Assembly: GCA_003244185.1 (NCBI GenBank)
Contig: QHBT01000028.1
Span: 1 to 59,614 of the forward strand
DNA length: 59,614 bases
From: Candidatus Dormiibacter spiritus
GTDB lineage: Bacteria > Chloroflexota > Dormibacteria > Dormibacterales > Dormibacteraceae
Direction: 5' to 3'
Within the stretch, counting starts at the first letter, position 1, and each line of letters starts with the position of its first letter. Of this stretch, positions 6,824 to 15,158 are shown one piece after another. The notes under the pieces are model-generated. The model was not told the origin of the DNA and did not search any database. It saw nothing but the letters and a program-made list of their open reading frames with translations. The position numbers and the translations under genes are program-made.

Positions 6824-8587
6824 ATGGCCGAACCCGCTGTCAACTACGACGAGGTCAGCACCGATGTGCTCGTGATCGGCGCCGGAGGCGCCGGCATGCG
6901 GGGCGCCATCGCCGCCGCCCAGGCCGGCTGCCGGGTGCAGGTCGTCTGCAAGTCTCTCCTGGGCAAGGCTCACACGGTCATGGCCGAGGGCGGCATGGCC
7001 GCCGCCCTGGCGAACGTGGCCAAGCCTGACAGCTGGAAGACTCACTTCTCCGACACCATGAAGGGCGGCAAGCTGCTGAACAACTGGCGCATGGCTGAGA
7101 TTCACGCCAAGGAAGCGCCGGAGCGGGTTCAGGAGCTCGAGCGCTGGGGCGCCATCTTCGACCGCAACGCCAAGGGCCTGATCCATCAGCGCTCGTTTGG
7201 CGGTCACACCTACCCCCGCCTCGCCCACATCGGTGATCGCACGGGCCTGGAGCTCATCCGATCGCTGCAGGACAAACTGGTCCACTCACCTGGCGTCGAC
7301 GTCCACATGGAGGTCACCGTCACGCGCCTGCTGGTCCGTGACGGCCGCGTCTGCGGCGCACTCGCCTACCGCCGCCAGGACGGCGGTCTGGTCGTCTACC
7401 GGGCCGGGGCGGTGCTGCTGGCCAGCGGCGGCCTGGGCAAGATCTACCGGGTCACCTCCAACAGCTGGGAGTCGACGGGTGACGGCACGGCCCTCGCCTA
7501 TCACGCCGGCGCGATCCTGCAGGACTGCGAGATGGTCCAGTTCCATCCCACCGGCATGATCTGGCCGCCAGGAGTGCGCGGCCTCCTGGTCACCGAGGGT
7601 GTTCGTGGCGAAGGTGGCCTGCTGCGGAACAGCCAGGGCGAGCGCTTCATGGAGAAGTACGATCCCGAGCGCATGGAGCTGTCCACGCGCGACGTGGTCG
7701 CCCGCTCGATCAACCAGGAGGTCCTGGAAGGGCGGGGCACGCCCCATGGCGGCGCCTTCCTCGACATCAGCCACAAGCCGGCCGACTTCATCAAGTCCAA
7801 GCTGCCCTCCATGTGGGAGCAGTTCCATGAGCTGGCCGATGTTGACATCACGAAGGAGCCGATGGAGGTCGCCCCCACCATCCACTACGCCATGTCGGGC
7901 GTGCGGGTCGAGCCTGCGACCGGCGCTTCCAACCTGGCGGGCCTCTTCGCCGCCGGCGAGGTCGCCTGCGGACTGCACGGCGCCAACCGGCTGGGCGGCA
8001 ACTCGCTCTCCGACCTGCTGGTCTTCGGCAAGCGGGCGGGCGACGCGGCGGCTGCCTTCGCCCAGGCGGGCCACAAGGCTGTCAGCTGGGAGAGTGGCCA
8101 GCTCAGCGAGGCCATCGCTTACACCCTCCGACCTCTCACCGGAGAGGATGGCGAGAACCCCTACCAGGTGCACGCGGAGCTGCAGGACGCGCTCACGCGC
8201 CATGCGCCCATCATCCGCGAGGAGAAAGGCCTGAGGGTCGGGTTGGGCAAGGTGAAGGAGCTGCAGGAGCGCGCGGCGCGGGTCGCCGTCGCCTCTGGGG
8301 GCGGCCGCCACTTCAACCCCGGCTGGCATGCCTCGCTCGACGTCCAGAGCATGGTGGACAACGCCGAAGCGCTGTTCGTGAGCGCGATCGAGCGCCGGGA
8401 GAGCCGGGGCGCCCACACGCGCAGCGACTACCCGGAGCCCGATGAGGAGCTGGGCAAGGTCAACTTCGTGGTCGAGAAGGACGGGCGGGAGCTCAAGCTT
8501 GACGCGATTGCCAAGGAACCCATCCCCGACGAGTTGATGGAAGTCATCAACTCGAAGTGGAACACCGACTACACGCGGGAGGATTAG
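6824..8587 (+). CDS. sdhA: Succinate dehydrogenase flavoprotein subunit
   Basis: 587 residues. The FAD-binding Rossmann motif VIGAGGAGMRGAIAA is at about residues 17-31; HTVMAEGG near residue 50 is the stretch holding the flavin-linking His in the family; QFHPTG and the C-terminal HGANRLGGNSLSDLLVFG belong to the dicarboxylate and FAD sites. It oxidises succinate to fumarate on the cytoplasmic face. It follows sdhC by 13 nt and its TAG stop overlaps the GTG of sdhB by one base, so the three genes form one operon. Length fits the short Sdh1-type flavoprotein. Confidence 0.95.
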   Translation: MAEPAVNYDEVSTDVLVIGAGGAGMRGAIAAAQAGCRVQVVCKSLLGKAHTVMAEGGMAAALANVAKPDSWKTHFSDTMKGGKLLNNWRMAEIHAKEAPERVQELERWGAIFDRNAKGLIHQRSFGGHTYPRLAHIGDRTGLELIRSLQDKLVHSPGVDVHMEVTVTRLLVRDGRVCGALAYRRQDGGLVVYRAGAVLLASGGLGKIYRVTSNSWESTGDGTALAYHAGAILQDCEMVQFHPTGMIWPPGVRGLLVTEGVRGEGGLLRNSQGERFMEKYDPERMELSTRDVVARSINQEVLEGRGTPHGGAFLDISHKPADFIKSKLPSMWEQFHELADVDITKEPMEVAPTIHYAMSGVRVEPATGASNLAGLFAAGEVACGLHGANRLGGNSLSDLLVFGKRAGDAAAAFAQAGHKAVSWESGQLSEAIAYTLRPLTGEDGENPYQVHAELQDALTRHAPIIREEKGLRVGLGKVKELQERAARVAVASGGGRHFNPGWHASLDVQSMVDNAEALFVSAIERRESRGAHTRSDYPEPDEELGKVNFVVEKDGRELKLDAIAKEPIPDELMEVINSKWNTDYTRED

Positions 8588-9450
8588 TGGCTGTCAGATC
8601 AGAGGTCGCTGAACCGGTCGATGACGTCCCCCTGCACCTGCGGGAGGCAGAGGCCACCGGCCGCTCGGTCACGCTGAAGGTCTGGCGGGGCGATCCCACC
8701 GGCGGTGAACTCGTCAGCTATGAGGTGCCAGCCCAGGAAGGCATGGTCATCCTGGACGCCGTGCTCTGGATCCAGGCCCACGTGGATGCCGATCTGGCGG
8801 TGCGCTGGAACTGCAAGGCTGCCAAGTGCGGGTCCTGCTCAGCGGAGATCAACGGCTTTCCGCGTCTCATGTGCAAGAGCCGCCTGGACAGCTTCCAGGG
8901 CGACATCACAGTCACTCCCATGCACACCTTCCCGGTGATCCGGGACCTTGTCACCGACGTCTCCTGGAACTACGAGGTGAACAAGCAGATCCCGCCGTTT
9001 TCGCCCAGCGAGGAGGATCTGAAGGATCCCGAGCCCTGGCGCATGCAGCAGGAAGACGTGCAGCGCCTGACCGAGTTCCGCAAGTGCATCGAGTGCTTCC
9101 TCTGCCAGGACGTCTGCCACGTTCTGCGCAACCACGAGCAGAAGGATCAGTACTACGGACCGCGCTTCATGATCCGGACGGCCACTCTCGAGATGCACCC
9201 GAAGGACTCGCTGGACCGGCGGCCGATGCTGAAGCACAAGGCAGGGCTGGGCATGTGCAACATCACCAAGTGCTGCTACGAGGTCTGCCCTGAGCACATC
9301 AACATCACCGACAACGCCATCATCCCGCTCAAGGAACGAGTGGCCGATGAGTACTTCGACCCCGTGCGCTGGGCGGCGCGGAAGTTGACGGGCGACAAGC
9401 GGGGCCGCCGGCCGGTCCGCGGCATGGAGGACGCCCCCGACCAGCGCTAG
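8587..9450 (+). CDS. sdhB: Succinate dehydrogenase iron-sulfur subunit
   Basis: 287 residues from GTG 8587, overlapping the sdhA stop by one base. The N-terminal plant-type ferredoxin domain carries NCKAAKCGSCSAEING and a further Cys in RLMCKS ([2Fe-2S]). The C-terminal domain has CIECFLCQDVCHV and CNITKCCYEVCPEH, ligands for [4Fe-4S] and [3Fe-4S] clusters. It links the SdhA flavin to the membrane quinone site. The C-terminus is basic (DKRGRRPVRG). The cysteine arrangement is complete, so the complex should be functional. Confidence 0.95.
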   Translation: MAVRSEVAEPVDDVPLHLREAEATGRSVTLKVWRGDPTGGELVSYEVPAQEGMVILDAVLWIQAHVDADLAVRWNCKAAKCGSCSAEINGFPRLMCKSRLDSFQGDITVTPMHTFPVIRDLVTDVSWNYEVNKQIPPFSPSEEDLKDPEPWRMQQEDVQRLTEFRKCIECFLCQDVCHVLRNHEQKDQYYGPRFMIRTATLEMHPKDSLDRRPMLKHKAGLGMCNITKCCYEVCPEHINITDNAIIPLKERVADEYFDPVRWAARKLTGDKRGRRPVRGMEDAPDQR

Positions 9451-9518
9451 TGAACCGAGCGATCGAGCGGCGGTTCAGCGCGCTTCATGTCGGCACTCAA
9501 CGCACTCGCGTCAGGTCT
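9451..9518. other. Short intergenic gap between sdhB and the MazG-like gene
   Basis: Convergent gene ends. I see no clear hairpin, RNA or small gene here. Confidence 0.5.
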
Positions 9519-9914
9519 TCAGCGAGACGCTGCAGCCGCCAGCCGCCTCTGCTCCTCCAGCAGCGGTTGTACGTCAGGGGCCACGTAGGCGGGGCCTTTC
9601 GCCGGCTTGCCGTCGGGCCTCCGCTCGTGCCGGTCCTTGGTCATGTTGGCTCGGTGGATCTCGGCGAAGATGGGCTCCAGGTCGATGCCGCAGGCGACAG
9701 CGGTGCCGTAAGCGACGTGGAGCAGGTCCGCCAGGGCATCGGCCACCTCGGCCAGATCGTGGTTTTGGGCTGAATTGCGCAGCTCCGCCAGCTCCTCTTC
9801 GAGCATGAGGATGCGCTGCCGGAGGACCTGGTCGCCCGGCCAGGTGGGCACCTCCTGGCGAGGCAAGCCGTAGCGCTCGTGGAAGGTGTGGACCAACTGT
9901 TGTTCCTGGTTCAT
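9519..9914 (-). CDS. MazG-like nucleotide pyrophosphohydrolase
   Basis: 131 residues. The all-alpha NTP-PPase core is recognisable from LMLEEELAELRNSA (ExxE metal site) and EVADALADLLHVAYGTAVACGID (ExxD second site). Such proteins hydrolyse nucleoside triphosphates, often non-canonical ones, to monophosphates plus pyrophosphate in the cytoplasm. A strong Shine-Dalgarno AAGGAGAGG (9917-9925) precedes the ATG, in contrast to the transcript-first genes of this window, as expected for the last gene of the PfkB-like/dipeptidase/MazG operon. It sits 15 nt after the dipeptidase. Confidence 0.8.
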   Translation of the reverse strand: MNQEQQLVHTFHERYGLPRQEVPTWPGDQVLRQRILMLEEELAELRNSAQNHDLAEVADALADLLHVAYGTAVACGIDLEPIFAEIHRANMTKDRHERRPDGKPAKGPAYVAPDVQPLLEEQRRLAAAASR

Positions 9915-9929
9915 GACCTCTCCTTCTCC

Positions 9930-10940
9930 TTACTTTGCCGCGCGGGCCTCCGGCGCTGCCGCGGGCAAGCTGCGGCCCAGAAACTCGAGCCAGTTCGTTC
10001 CCATGATCCCCTCCACCTGCCGCGCCGAGAAATGACGCTGCAGGAGCTGGCCCAGGCGGCTCAACTGGCCCTCGCGCCGGATTGCGGCCTCGGAGGCCTT
10101 GAAGCCGCCATCCAGATCGCTGCCCAAGCCGACATGCTCAGGTCCACCGGCAGCCCTGGCCAGATGCCGTAGATGGCGCACCACATCCTCCAACCGAGCT
10201 GGGCGCTCGTCAGCTCGCAGATGCCGGCGATAGAAGCTCACGCCCAGCATGCCGCCCCTCCGCCCCACCTCCGCCGCCACGCTGTCCGCCAGCTGCCGAT
10301 CACCAGGGACGATGGCGCCGGCGTTGCTGTGGGAGGCGATCAGAGGCCCCTGCCAGAGCTGGAGTGCATCCCGCAGAGCCTCATCGGCCAGGTGGCTCAG
10401 GTCCAGGATGACCTGTTGGCGGGCCATTGCGCGGAGCAGTTTCACTCCGCGGCCGGTCAGCCCGCCCGGCTCACCGGTGCCGCCGGCGTAACGGGTGCCC
10501 GACCACGCAGGGCCGATGATGCGGACGCCCCGCTCCTGCCACCAGCCGACCTCCGCCGGTTTCCGGATCGGATCGGCTCCTTCCATCAGCAGCACTGCCG
10601 CCAGTTTGCCGGGCCGCCAGCCCCGCCGGTGCCGGTCCAGCTCGGTCCGATCCCGGACCAGCGGCGGCCCGGCGCTGCCGTACCAGCCGAGCTGGGCTCG
10701 AGCCATGAGATTGGCTTCGCGGGGCGTCCTGTAGGTGAAGCGCCCCGCCAGCTTGCCCGCTCGGGCCGGAGCGCAGAAGAGGGTGGCGAAGACCAGTCCC
10801 ACCCCGGCTTCGGCCAACGCCGGCCGGCTCACTACGAAGCCGGGCGTGGGCCGATCGAAGGGCAGACCCTGGGCGACAGCGTTCCAGGCGATGTCGAGGT
10901 GAGCGTCGACTATCATCGCGGGGCGCCGGGCGCGCGTCAT
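9930..10940 (-). CDS. Membrane dipeptidase-like (M19) metallohydrolase
   Basis: 336 residues of TIM-barrel M19 type. Ligand motifs are DAHLDIAWN (HxD), LLMEGADP (bridging Glu), ILDLSHLADEAL and LIASHSNAGAI (His residues) and GLGSDLDGGF (Asp). Family members cleave dipeptides, often with D-residues or modified ones, using two zinc ions. ATG 10940 overlaps the stop of the PfkB-like gene (ATGA), so the two are coupled; an internal ATG at 10916 also exists. Physiological substrate is not evident; peptidoglycan or glutathione-type dipeptides are possible. Confidence 0.85.
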   Translation of the reverse strand: MTRARRPAMIVDAHLDIAWNAVAQGLPFDRPTPGFVVSRPALAEAGVGLVFATLFCAPARAGKLAGRFTYRTPREANLMARAQLGWYGSAGPPLVRDRTELDRHRRGWRPGKLAAVLLMEGADPIRKPAEVGWWQERGVRIIGPAWSGTRYAGGTGEPGGLTGRGVKLLRAMARQQVILDLSHLADEALRDALQLWQGPLIASHSNAGAIVPGDRQLADSVAAEVGRRGGMLGVSFYRRHLRADERPARLEDVVRHLRHLARAAGGPEHVGLGSDLDGGFKASEAAIRREGQLSRLGQLLQRHFSARQVEGIMGTNWLEFLGRSLPAAAPEARAAK

Positions 10941-11623
10941 GCGGGTCCGCGGAGAGCTCGCTCAGGCCGCCGCTTCCCGTCGGAAGCTGCCGCCCTCCCC
11001 AGCAGCACAGCCCGGCCCGCCGCCTCCAGCGGCGTGGCGCCTTCCAGATACGCCACGCAGAAAGCTGCGGTGAGCGCCGCGCCACCGCTGTTCAGGCGGT
11101 GGAGCGCCGGCACCTGGCGGTCGAAAACGCGCAGCCCGCCCGACTCGATGCTCACCACCGGCACCACGCAGAGCTCAGAGAGCGGCGCCGTCAGGAGCGC
11201 ATCTCCAGCCTCGGAGGCAAAAAGCAGCTCGGGCCGCAGCGCAGCGAGCTCCTGGGTCAGCCGCCGCCGGCCATGCTGGATGATCTGTTCGGGTCCGGCC
11301 AGGCTGACCGACAGCGTGGCGCTGGCACTACGGGCGGTGGCCACTGCCCGTGCCAGCAGCGCCATCGTTGCTTCGCTGAGAGGCGGGACGGCTGCCAGGT
11401 GCAGGTGGCGAACCTCAGCCAGCCCAGCTTTGAGAGAGCCTGGCCCGGTCAGCTCCAGCACCTCGTAGTCTTCTGTCTTGGGCACCTCCCCGGCCCCGGG
11501 GGAGCCCGCTGACAAGGTGAGCAGACGGGTCCGCTCACCCAAGCCCACGGCCGCGGCGCAGAACGCGGCTGCGCCCGCCTCCCTCCAGGTGGCCGGCTCG
11601 GCCGCGCCGATGCTAGCGATCAC
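10937..11623 (-). CDS. Degenerate PfkB-family (ribokinase-like) protein
   Basis: 228 residues, shorter than the usual 300. The C-terminal portion (LNSGGAALTAAFCVAYLEGATPLEAA) aligns with the PfkB signature that normally reads DTTGAGDAFxxGF, but the GAGD catalytic Asp is replaced: the equivalent is SGGAAL. The middle (RHLHLAAVPPL, ELLFASEAGDALL) follows the ribokinase order. It may have lost kinase activity and bind a ligand or act as a structural partner. GTG 11623 is preceded at 8 nt by TAAGCT, a leaderless-type signal. It heads the operon with the dipeptidase and MazG-like genes. Confidence 0.6.
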   Translation of the reverse strand: MIASIGAAEPATWREAGAAAFCAAAVGLGERTRLLTLSAGSPGAGEVPKTEDYEVLELTGPGSLKAGLAEVRHLHLAAVPPLSEATMALLARAVATARSASATLSVSLAGPEQIIQHGRRRLTQELAALRPELLFASEAGDALLTAPLSELCVVPVVSIESGGLRVFDRQVPALHRLNSGGAALTAAFCVAYLEGATPLEAAGRAVLLGRAAASDGKRRPERALRGPA

Positions 11624-11631
11624 CAGGGGCT

Positions 11632-11637
11632 AGCTTA
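11632..11637 (-). promoter_or_regulatory. -10 element (TAAGCT) for the PfkB-like operon
   Basis: TAAGCT ends 8 nt before GTG 11623. No Shine-Dalgarno sequence lies between them. Confidence 0.5.
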
Positions 11638-11674
11638 CCCAGCCGACCCTCCGGCAGAGATCTCGTGAATGCAG

Positions 11675-11708
11675 TAATATTGAACTACTACACTATGAAC
11701 TCAGTTAA
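11675..11708 (+). promoter_or_regulatory. Promoter and probable operator of the MarR-MFS-pob/pca operon
   Basis: TAATAT at 11675-11680 is the best -10 in this intergenic region. It is followed by two direct copies of TGAACT (11681-11686 and 11696-11701, 15 bp apart), the second forming an imperfect inverted repeat with AGTTAA at 11703. MarR proteins usually bind such repeats near their own promoter, so autoregulation is plausible; the exact operator is inference. Confidence 0.4.
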
Positions 11709-12345
11709 TGAAACCCCTAACGGCGGCACTTCTCTGGAGACAGGGCCGCAGCTGAGCGAAGCGCTCGCTGCTGACGAAGCTGGACTTCTCTATAACGTCC
11801 AGGTCCGGCGTGATCTGGAGGCCACCCAGGCGTCGCCAGCAACGCTCCTCACCGCCGAAGCGCTGGTGGCGCTGACCAAGGTCGCTCGCCACCTGCACAA
11901 CAAGCGCGAGCGCCTCTGTGAGGGCGTGAACCTCAGCGAAGGTCGCTTCCAGATGCTGCAGGCGCTCTCCCGGAGTGACTCCGGCGTGGTCCTGGGCAAG
12001 CTGGCCGGTTCCATGGGCGTCACCCCTCGGAACGTGACAGGACTGCTTGACAATCTGGAGCGCGACGGTCTGGCGCGCCGAGTCTCCGACCCGGAGGATC
12101 GCCGTTCCTGGCGTGCCGAGCTCACACCTGCCGGACAGGAGAAGGTTCTCCAAATGCGCCAGCGCATGCTGTATGCCCAGGACCTGCTTTCTAACCGGCT
12201 GTCTGAAGCCGACTGGAAGCAGCTCCGCCACCTCTGCTGGCGCCTGCTGCAGATCACCACCACCACCACCGACCCGGCCGGCCACCTTCAGCCGTCGCCG
12301 CTTGACCCAGCCATCACCGACGAGGAGGAAAGCCGTGCCCGCTAG
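11695..12345 (+). CDS. MarR-family transcriptional regulator
   Basis: 216 residues from ATG 11695 (a GTG at 11665 would lie upstream of the predicted transcription start). The winged helix spans roughly residues 65-165: LSEGRFQMLQALSR, the recognition helix GVTPRNVTGLLDNLERDGL and the wing VSDPEDRRSWRAELTPAG. An N-terminal extension of about 50 residues and a tail with a Thr run are unusual. MarR proteins commonly repress efflux or aromatic-catabolism genes and release DNA on binding phenolic acids. Overlap with the MFS gene by 11 bp and onward continuity to pobA/pcaHG suggest that it senses 4-hydroxybenzoate or protocatechuate. Confidence 0.85.
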   Translation: MNSVNETPNGGTSLETGPQLSEALAADEAGLLYNVQVRRDLEATQASPATLLTAEALVALTKVARHLHNKRERLCEGVNLSEGRFQMLQALSRSDSGVVLGKLAGSMGVTPRNVTGLLDNLERDGLARRVSDPEDRRSWRAELTPAGQEKVLQMRQRMLYAQDLLSNRLSEADWKQLRHLCWRLLQITTTTTDPAGHLQPSPLDPAITDEEESRAR

Positions 12346-13978
12346 CAACCTGACCAGAGGCCAGAAAATCTTCGCCACCGCGGGCGTCATGCTTGCCCTC
12401 CTACTGGCGTCGCTGGACCAGACAGTGGTGGGGACGGCGATGCCGCGCATCATCTCGGAGCTGAACGGCCTCGAGTACTACGCCTGGGTCACTACCGCTT
12501 ACCTGGTCAGCTCCACGATTGTGGTTCCGATCGCCGGCAAGTTGGGCGACATGTTCGGCCGCAAGCCTTTCCTGCTGACAGGCATGGTCGGTTTCGTGCT
12601 GGCCTCCGCTCTCTGCGGCCTGTCGCAGAACATGTTTCAGCTGACCCTCTTCCGAGCCATCCAGGGCCTCTTCGGCGGCATGCTGTTTGCCACTGTCTTC
12701 ACAGTGCTGGCTGACATCTTTCCGCCTGAGCAGCGGGTCAAGCTGCAGGGCGTCTTCGGCGGCGTCTTCGGCCTCTCCTCGGTCATCGGCCCCACACTGG
12801 GCGGCTGGTTGACCGACGGGCTCGGCTGGCGCTGGGTGTTCTACGTCAACCTGCCGGTGGGCATCCTGGCTGTCGCGGTTGTGGCGCTGGGCCTGCCCTA
12901 TGTTCGGTCGCACGCCAACTGGCGGCAGATCGACTTCCTGGGCGGCGCTGTTCTCGCAGCCGGCCTGGTCCCGCTGCTGATTGCGCTTTCCATCACCAAC
13001 ACCCACGCTTGGACGTCACCTGAGGTGCTAGGTCTCCTGCTGCTGGCCGGCGTGCTGCTGATCAGCTTCTTCTTCGTTGAACGGCGGGCGAGCGAGCCGG
13101 TGGTGCCGTTCCAGCTCTTCAAGCTGAACGCCTTCACCATCACTGTGATCATCGCCTTCTTCACAGCCTTCGGCATGTTCGGTTCGATCATCTTCGTGCC
13201 GCTGATCTACCAGGGCGTGCTGGGCGTCAGCGCCACCAACTCCGGCCAGCTGCTGACGCCGATGGTGCTCGGGCTGATTGTGTTCAGCATCGTTTCCGGC
13301 CAGTTGATGATTCGCATCCGCCGCTATCGGGTGCTGGCCATCGCCGGCGCCAGCGCCGTCGTCGGCGGTCTTCTGCTGCTGTCGCAGGTCAGCGTCGGCA
13401 CCACCCAGTGGGAGGTGGTGCGCGACCTGGTCATCATCGGCGCCGGGTTGGGGACCACCTTCCCGCTCACCATCAACGTGGTGCAGAGTGCGCTGGCGGG
13501 AAAGATGGTGGGCGTCGCCACCAGCCAAGTGCAGTTCTGGCGGAACCTGGGCGGCACCGTGGGCACGGCTGTGCTCGGCTCGGTCCTGGCCAACCGCCTG
13601 ACCGACTCGATCCAGAAGCAGGTCGCCGCGCTGCACCTCCCGCCCCAGTTCAAGCTGCCCACCGGCCAGGCCGGCGGCAGCAGCCCGCAGGCGCTGTTCG
13701 ATCCCAACAACCTGGCCCATCTCCGGGCCGCCCTGCCGCCGCAGGCGGCGCCGCTCTTCGACCAGGTCATCCACGCGACCCGACTCGGCCTGGCCGACAC
13801 GCTGCACAGCCTGTTCCTCATCGCCGCCGCAGTGGTCGCCATCGCCGTCGTGGCGAGCTTCTTCCTGCGCGAGGTGCCGCTCAAGGCAGCCGCCGGCCGG
13901 GGTACCGGCTTCAGCGAGGCGCCAGTCGCCGAGGTGGCAGAGGAAGAGTTCGAGCAAAAGGAAGCGCTGCCAGCCTGA
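12335..13978 (+). CDS. DHA2-family MFS transporter
   Basis: 547 residues with about 14 transmembrane helices. Motif A appears as GKLGDMFGRKPFLLTG, motif C-like sequence as FGLSSVIGPTLGGWLTD; the N-terminus has LDQTVVGTAMPRI, the typical motif D1 of drug:H+ antiporter-2 proteins. GAGGAGG (12322-12328) precedes GTG 12335, which lies inside the MarR gene end. Only 4 nt separate it from pobA. DHA2 members are generally efflux pumps, so it may expel toxic aromatic acids, or it may have been recruited for uptake. The C-terminus is long, Ala/Glu-rich and soluble. Confidence 0.85.
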   Translation: MPASNLTRGQKIFATAGVMLALLLASLDQTVVGTAMPRIISELNGLEYYAWVTTAYLVSSTIVVPIAGKLGDMFGRKPFLLTGMVGFVLASALCGLSQNMFQLTLFRAIQGLFGGMLFATVFTVLADIFPPEQRVKLQGVFGGVFGLSSVIGPTLGGWLTDGLGWRWVFYVNLPVGILAVAVVALGLPYVRSHANWRQIDFLGGAVLAAGLVPLLIALSITNTHAWTSPEVLGLLLLAGVLLISFFFVERRASEPVVPFQLFKLNAFTITVIIAFFTAFGMFGSIIFVPLIYQGVLGVSATNSGQLLTPMVLGLIVFSIVSGQLMIRIRRYRVLAIAGASAVVGGLLLLSQVSVGTTQWEVVRDLVIIGAGLGTTFPLTINVVQSALAGKMVGVATSQVQFWRNLGGTVGTAVLGSVLANRLTDSIQKQVAALHLPPQFKLPTGQAGGSSPQALFDPNNLAHLRAALPPQAAPLFDQVIHATRLGLADTLHSLFLIAAAVVAIAVVASFFLREVPLKAAAGRGTGFSEAPVAEVAEEEFEQKEALPA

Positions 13979-13982
13979 CGGA

Positions 13983-15158
13983 GTGAAGGAACGGACCCAG
14001 GTAGGCATCATCGGCGCCGGCCCTGCCGGGTTGCTGCTCTCGCACCTGCTCGCCACGGCCGGCATCGAATCGGTGGTCCTGGAAGCGCGCAGCCGCCAGT
14101 ACGCGGAAGGCCGGGTCAGGGCAGGCGTGCTGGAACATGGGGCTGCCGAGCTGCTCCGAGCCAGCGGCGTGGGCGAGCGCATGGACCGAGAGGGCCTCGT
14201 CCATCGCGGTATCAACCTTCAGTTCGCCGGCGGGCGCCATCACATCGACTTCATGGCTCTCACCGGACGGACGATTCTCGTGTACGGCCAGCAGGAAATC
14301 GTCAAGGATCTGATCGCAGCGCGCCTCCAGGCAGGGGGACGGATCCTCTTCGAGGCTGAAGCAAAAGGGCTCGGCGCGATAGTCGGCGACCGGCCGCTCA
14401 TCACCTACCGTGTAGGGGAGGATGAATCGGAGCTCGGATGTGACTTCATCGCCGCCTGCGATGGGGCCCATGGCATCGGCCGCACAGCCGTCCCCGCGAC
14501 GGTTTACGAACGGGTGTATGCGCACGGCTGGCTCGGCATCCTGGCCCGCACGCCGCCCACGGAACGAGAGCTCATCTACGCCTGCCATGAGAACGGCTTC
14601 GCGCTGCACAGCATGCGTTCTCCGGAGGTCAGCCGCCTCTATCTGCAGGTCGCGGCGGACGAGGATCTCGCGAACTGGCCGGAGGCCCGCATCTGGGACG
14701 AACTTCGATTGCGATTGGCCGAGCCTGACCTGCGAGCCGGCGAAATCCTGGACCTCGGCATCACGGCTCTGCACAGCCTCGTGCTGGAGCCGATGCAGCA
14801 CGGCCGGCTCTACCTCGCCGGAGACTCGGCTCACATAGTGCCGCCGACTGGCGCCAAGGGGATGAACCTGGCCTTGGCGGACGTCCAGACGCTGGCCCGC
14901 GCCCTGGTCGCCTGGTATCGGTCGAAATCGACCACCCTCCTGGACGCGTACACCGAGAGCTGTCTGAACAGGGTCTGGCGGGCCCAGCAGTTTTCAGCGT
15001 TCATGACAGGCCTGCTGCATCGCCGGCCGACCGGCGATCCCTTCGAACATCGCCTGCAGCTGGCCCAGCTTTCATACCTGACTCGGTCGCGAGCTGCCTC
15101 GACATCATTGGCGGAGAACTACACAAGTGCAGCGACAGCTCTGGACGGAGGCGTCTGA
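13983..15158 (+). CDS. pobA: 4-hydroxybenzoate 3-monooxygenase
   Basis: 391 residues, as in known PobA enzymes. FAD motifs are complete: VGIIGAGPAGLLLSHLLA at the N-terminus, ACDGAHGIGR in the middle and GRLYLAGDSAHIVPP near residue 275. VRAGVLEHGAAELLR is typical of PobA. It hydroxylates 4-hydroxybenzoate to protocatechuate using NAD(P)H and oxygen. The start is GTG; its TGA shares a base with the ATG of pcaH (TGATG), so product and consumer enzymes are translationally coupled. Assignment rests on motifs, length and the pca context. Confidence 0.93.
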   Translation: MKERTQVGIIGAGPAGLLLSHLLATAGIESVVLEARSRQYAEGRVRAGVLEHGAAELLRASGVGERMDREGLVHRGINLQFAGGRHHIDFMALTGRTILVYGQQEIVKDLIAARLQAGGRILFEAEAKGLGAIVGDRPLITYRVGEDESELGCDFIAACDGAHGIGRTAVPATVYERVYAHGWLGILARTPPTERELIYACHENGFALHSMRSPEVSRLYLQVAADEDLANWPEARIWDELRLRLAEPDLRAGEILDLGITALHSLVLEPMQHGRLYLAGDSAHIVPPTGAKGMNLALADVQTLARALVAWYRSKSTTLLDAYTESCLNRVWRAQQFSAFMTGLLHRRPTGDPFEHRLQLAQLSYLTRSRAASTSLAENYTSAATALDGGV

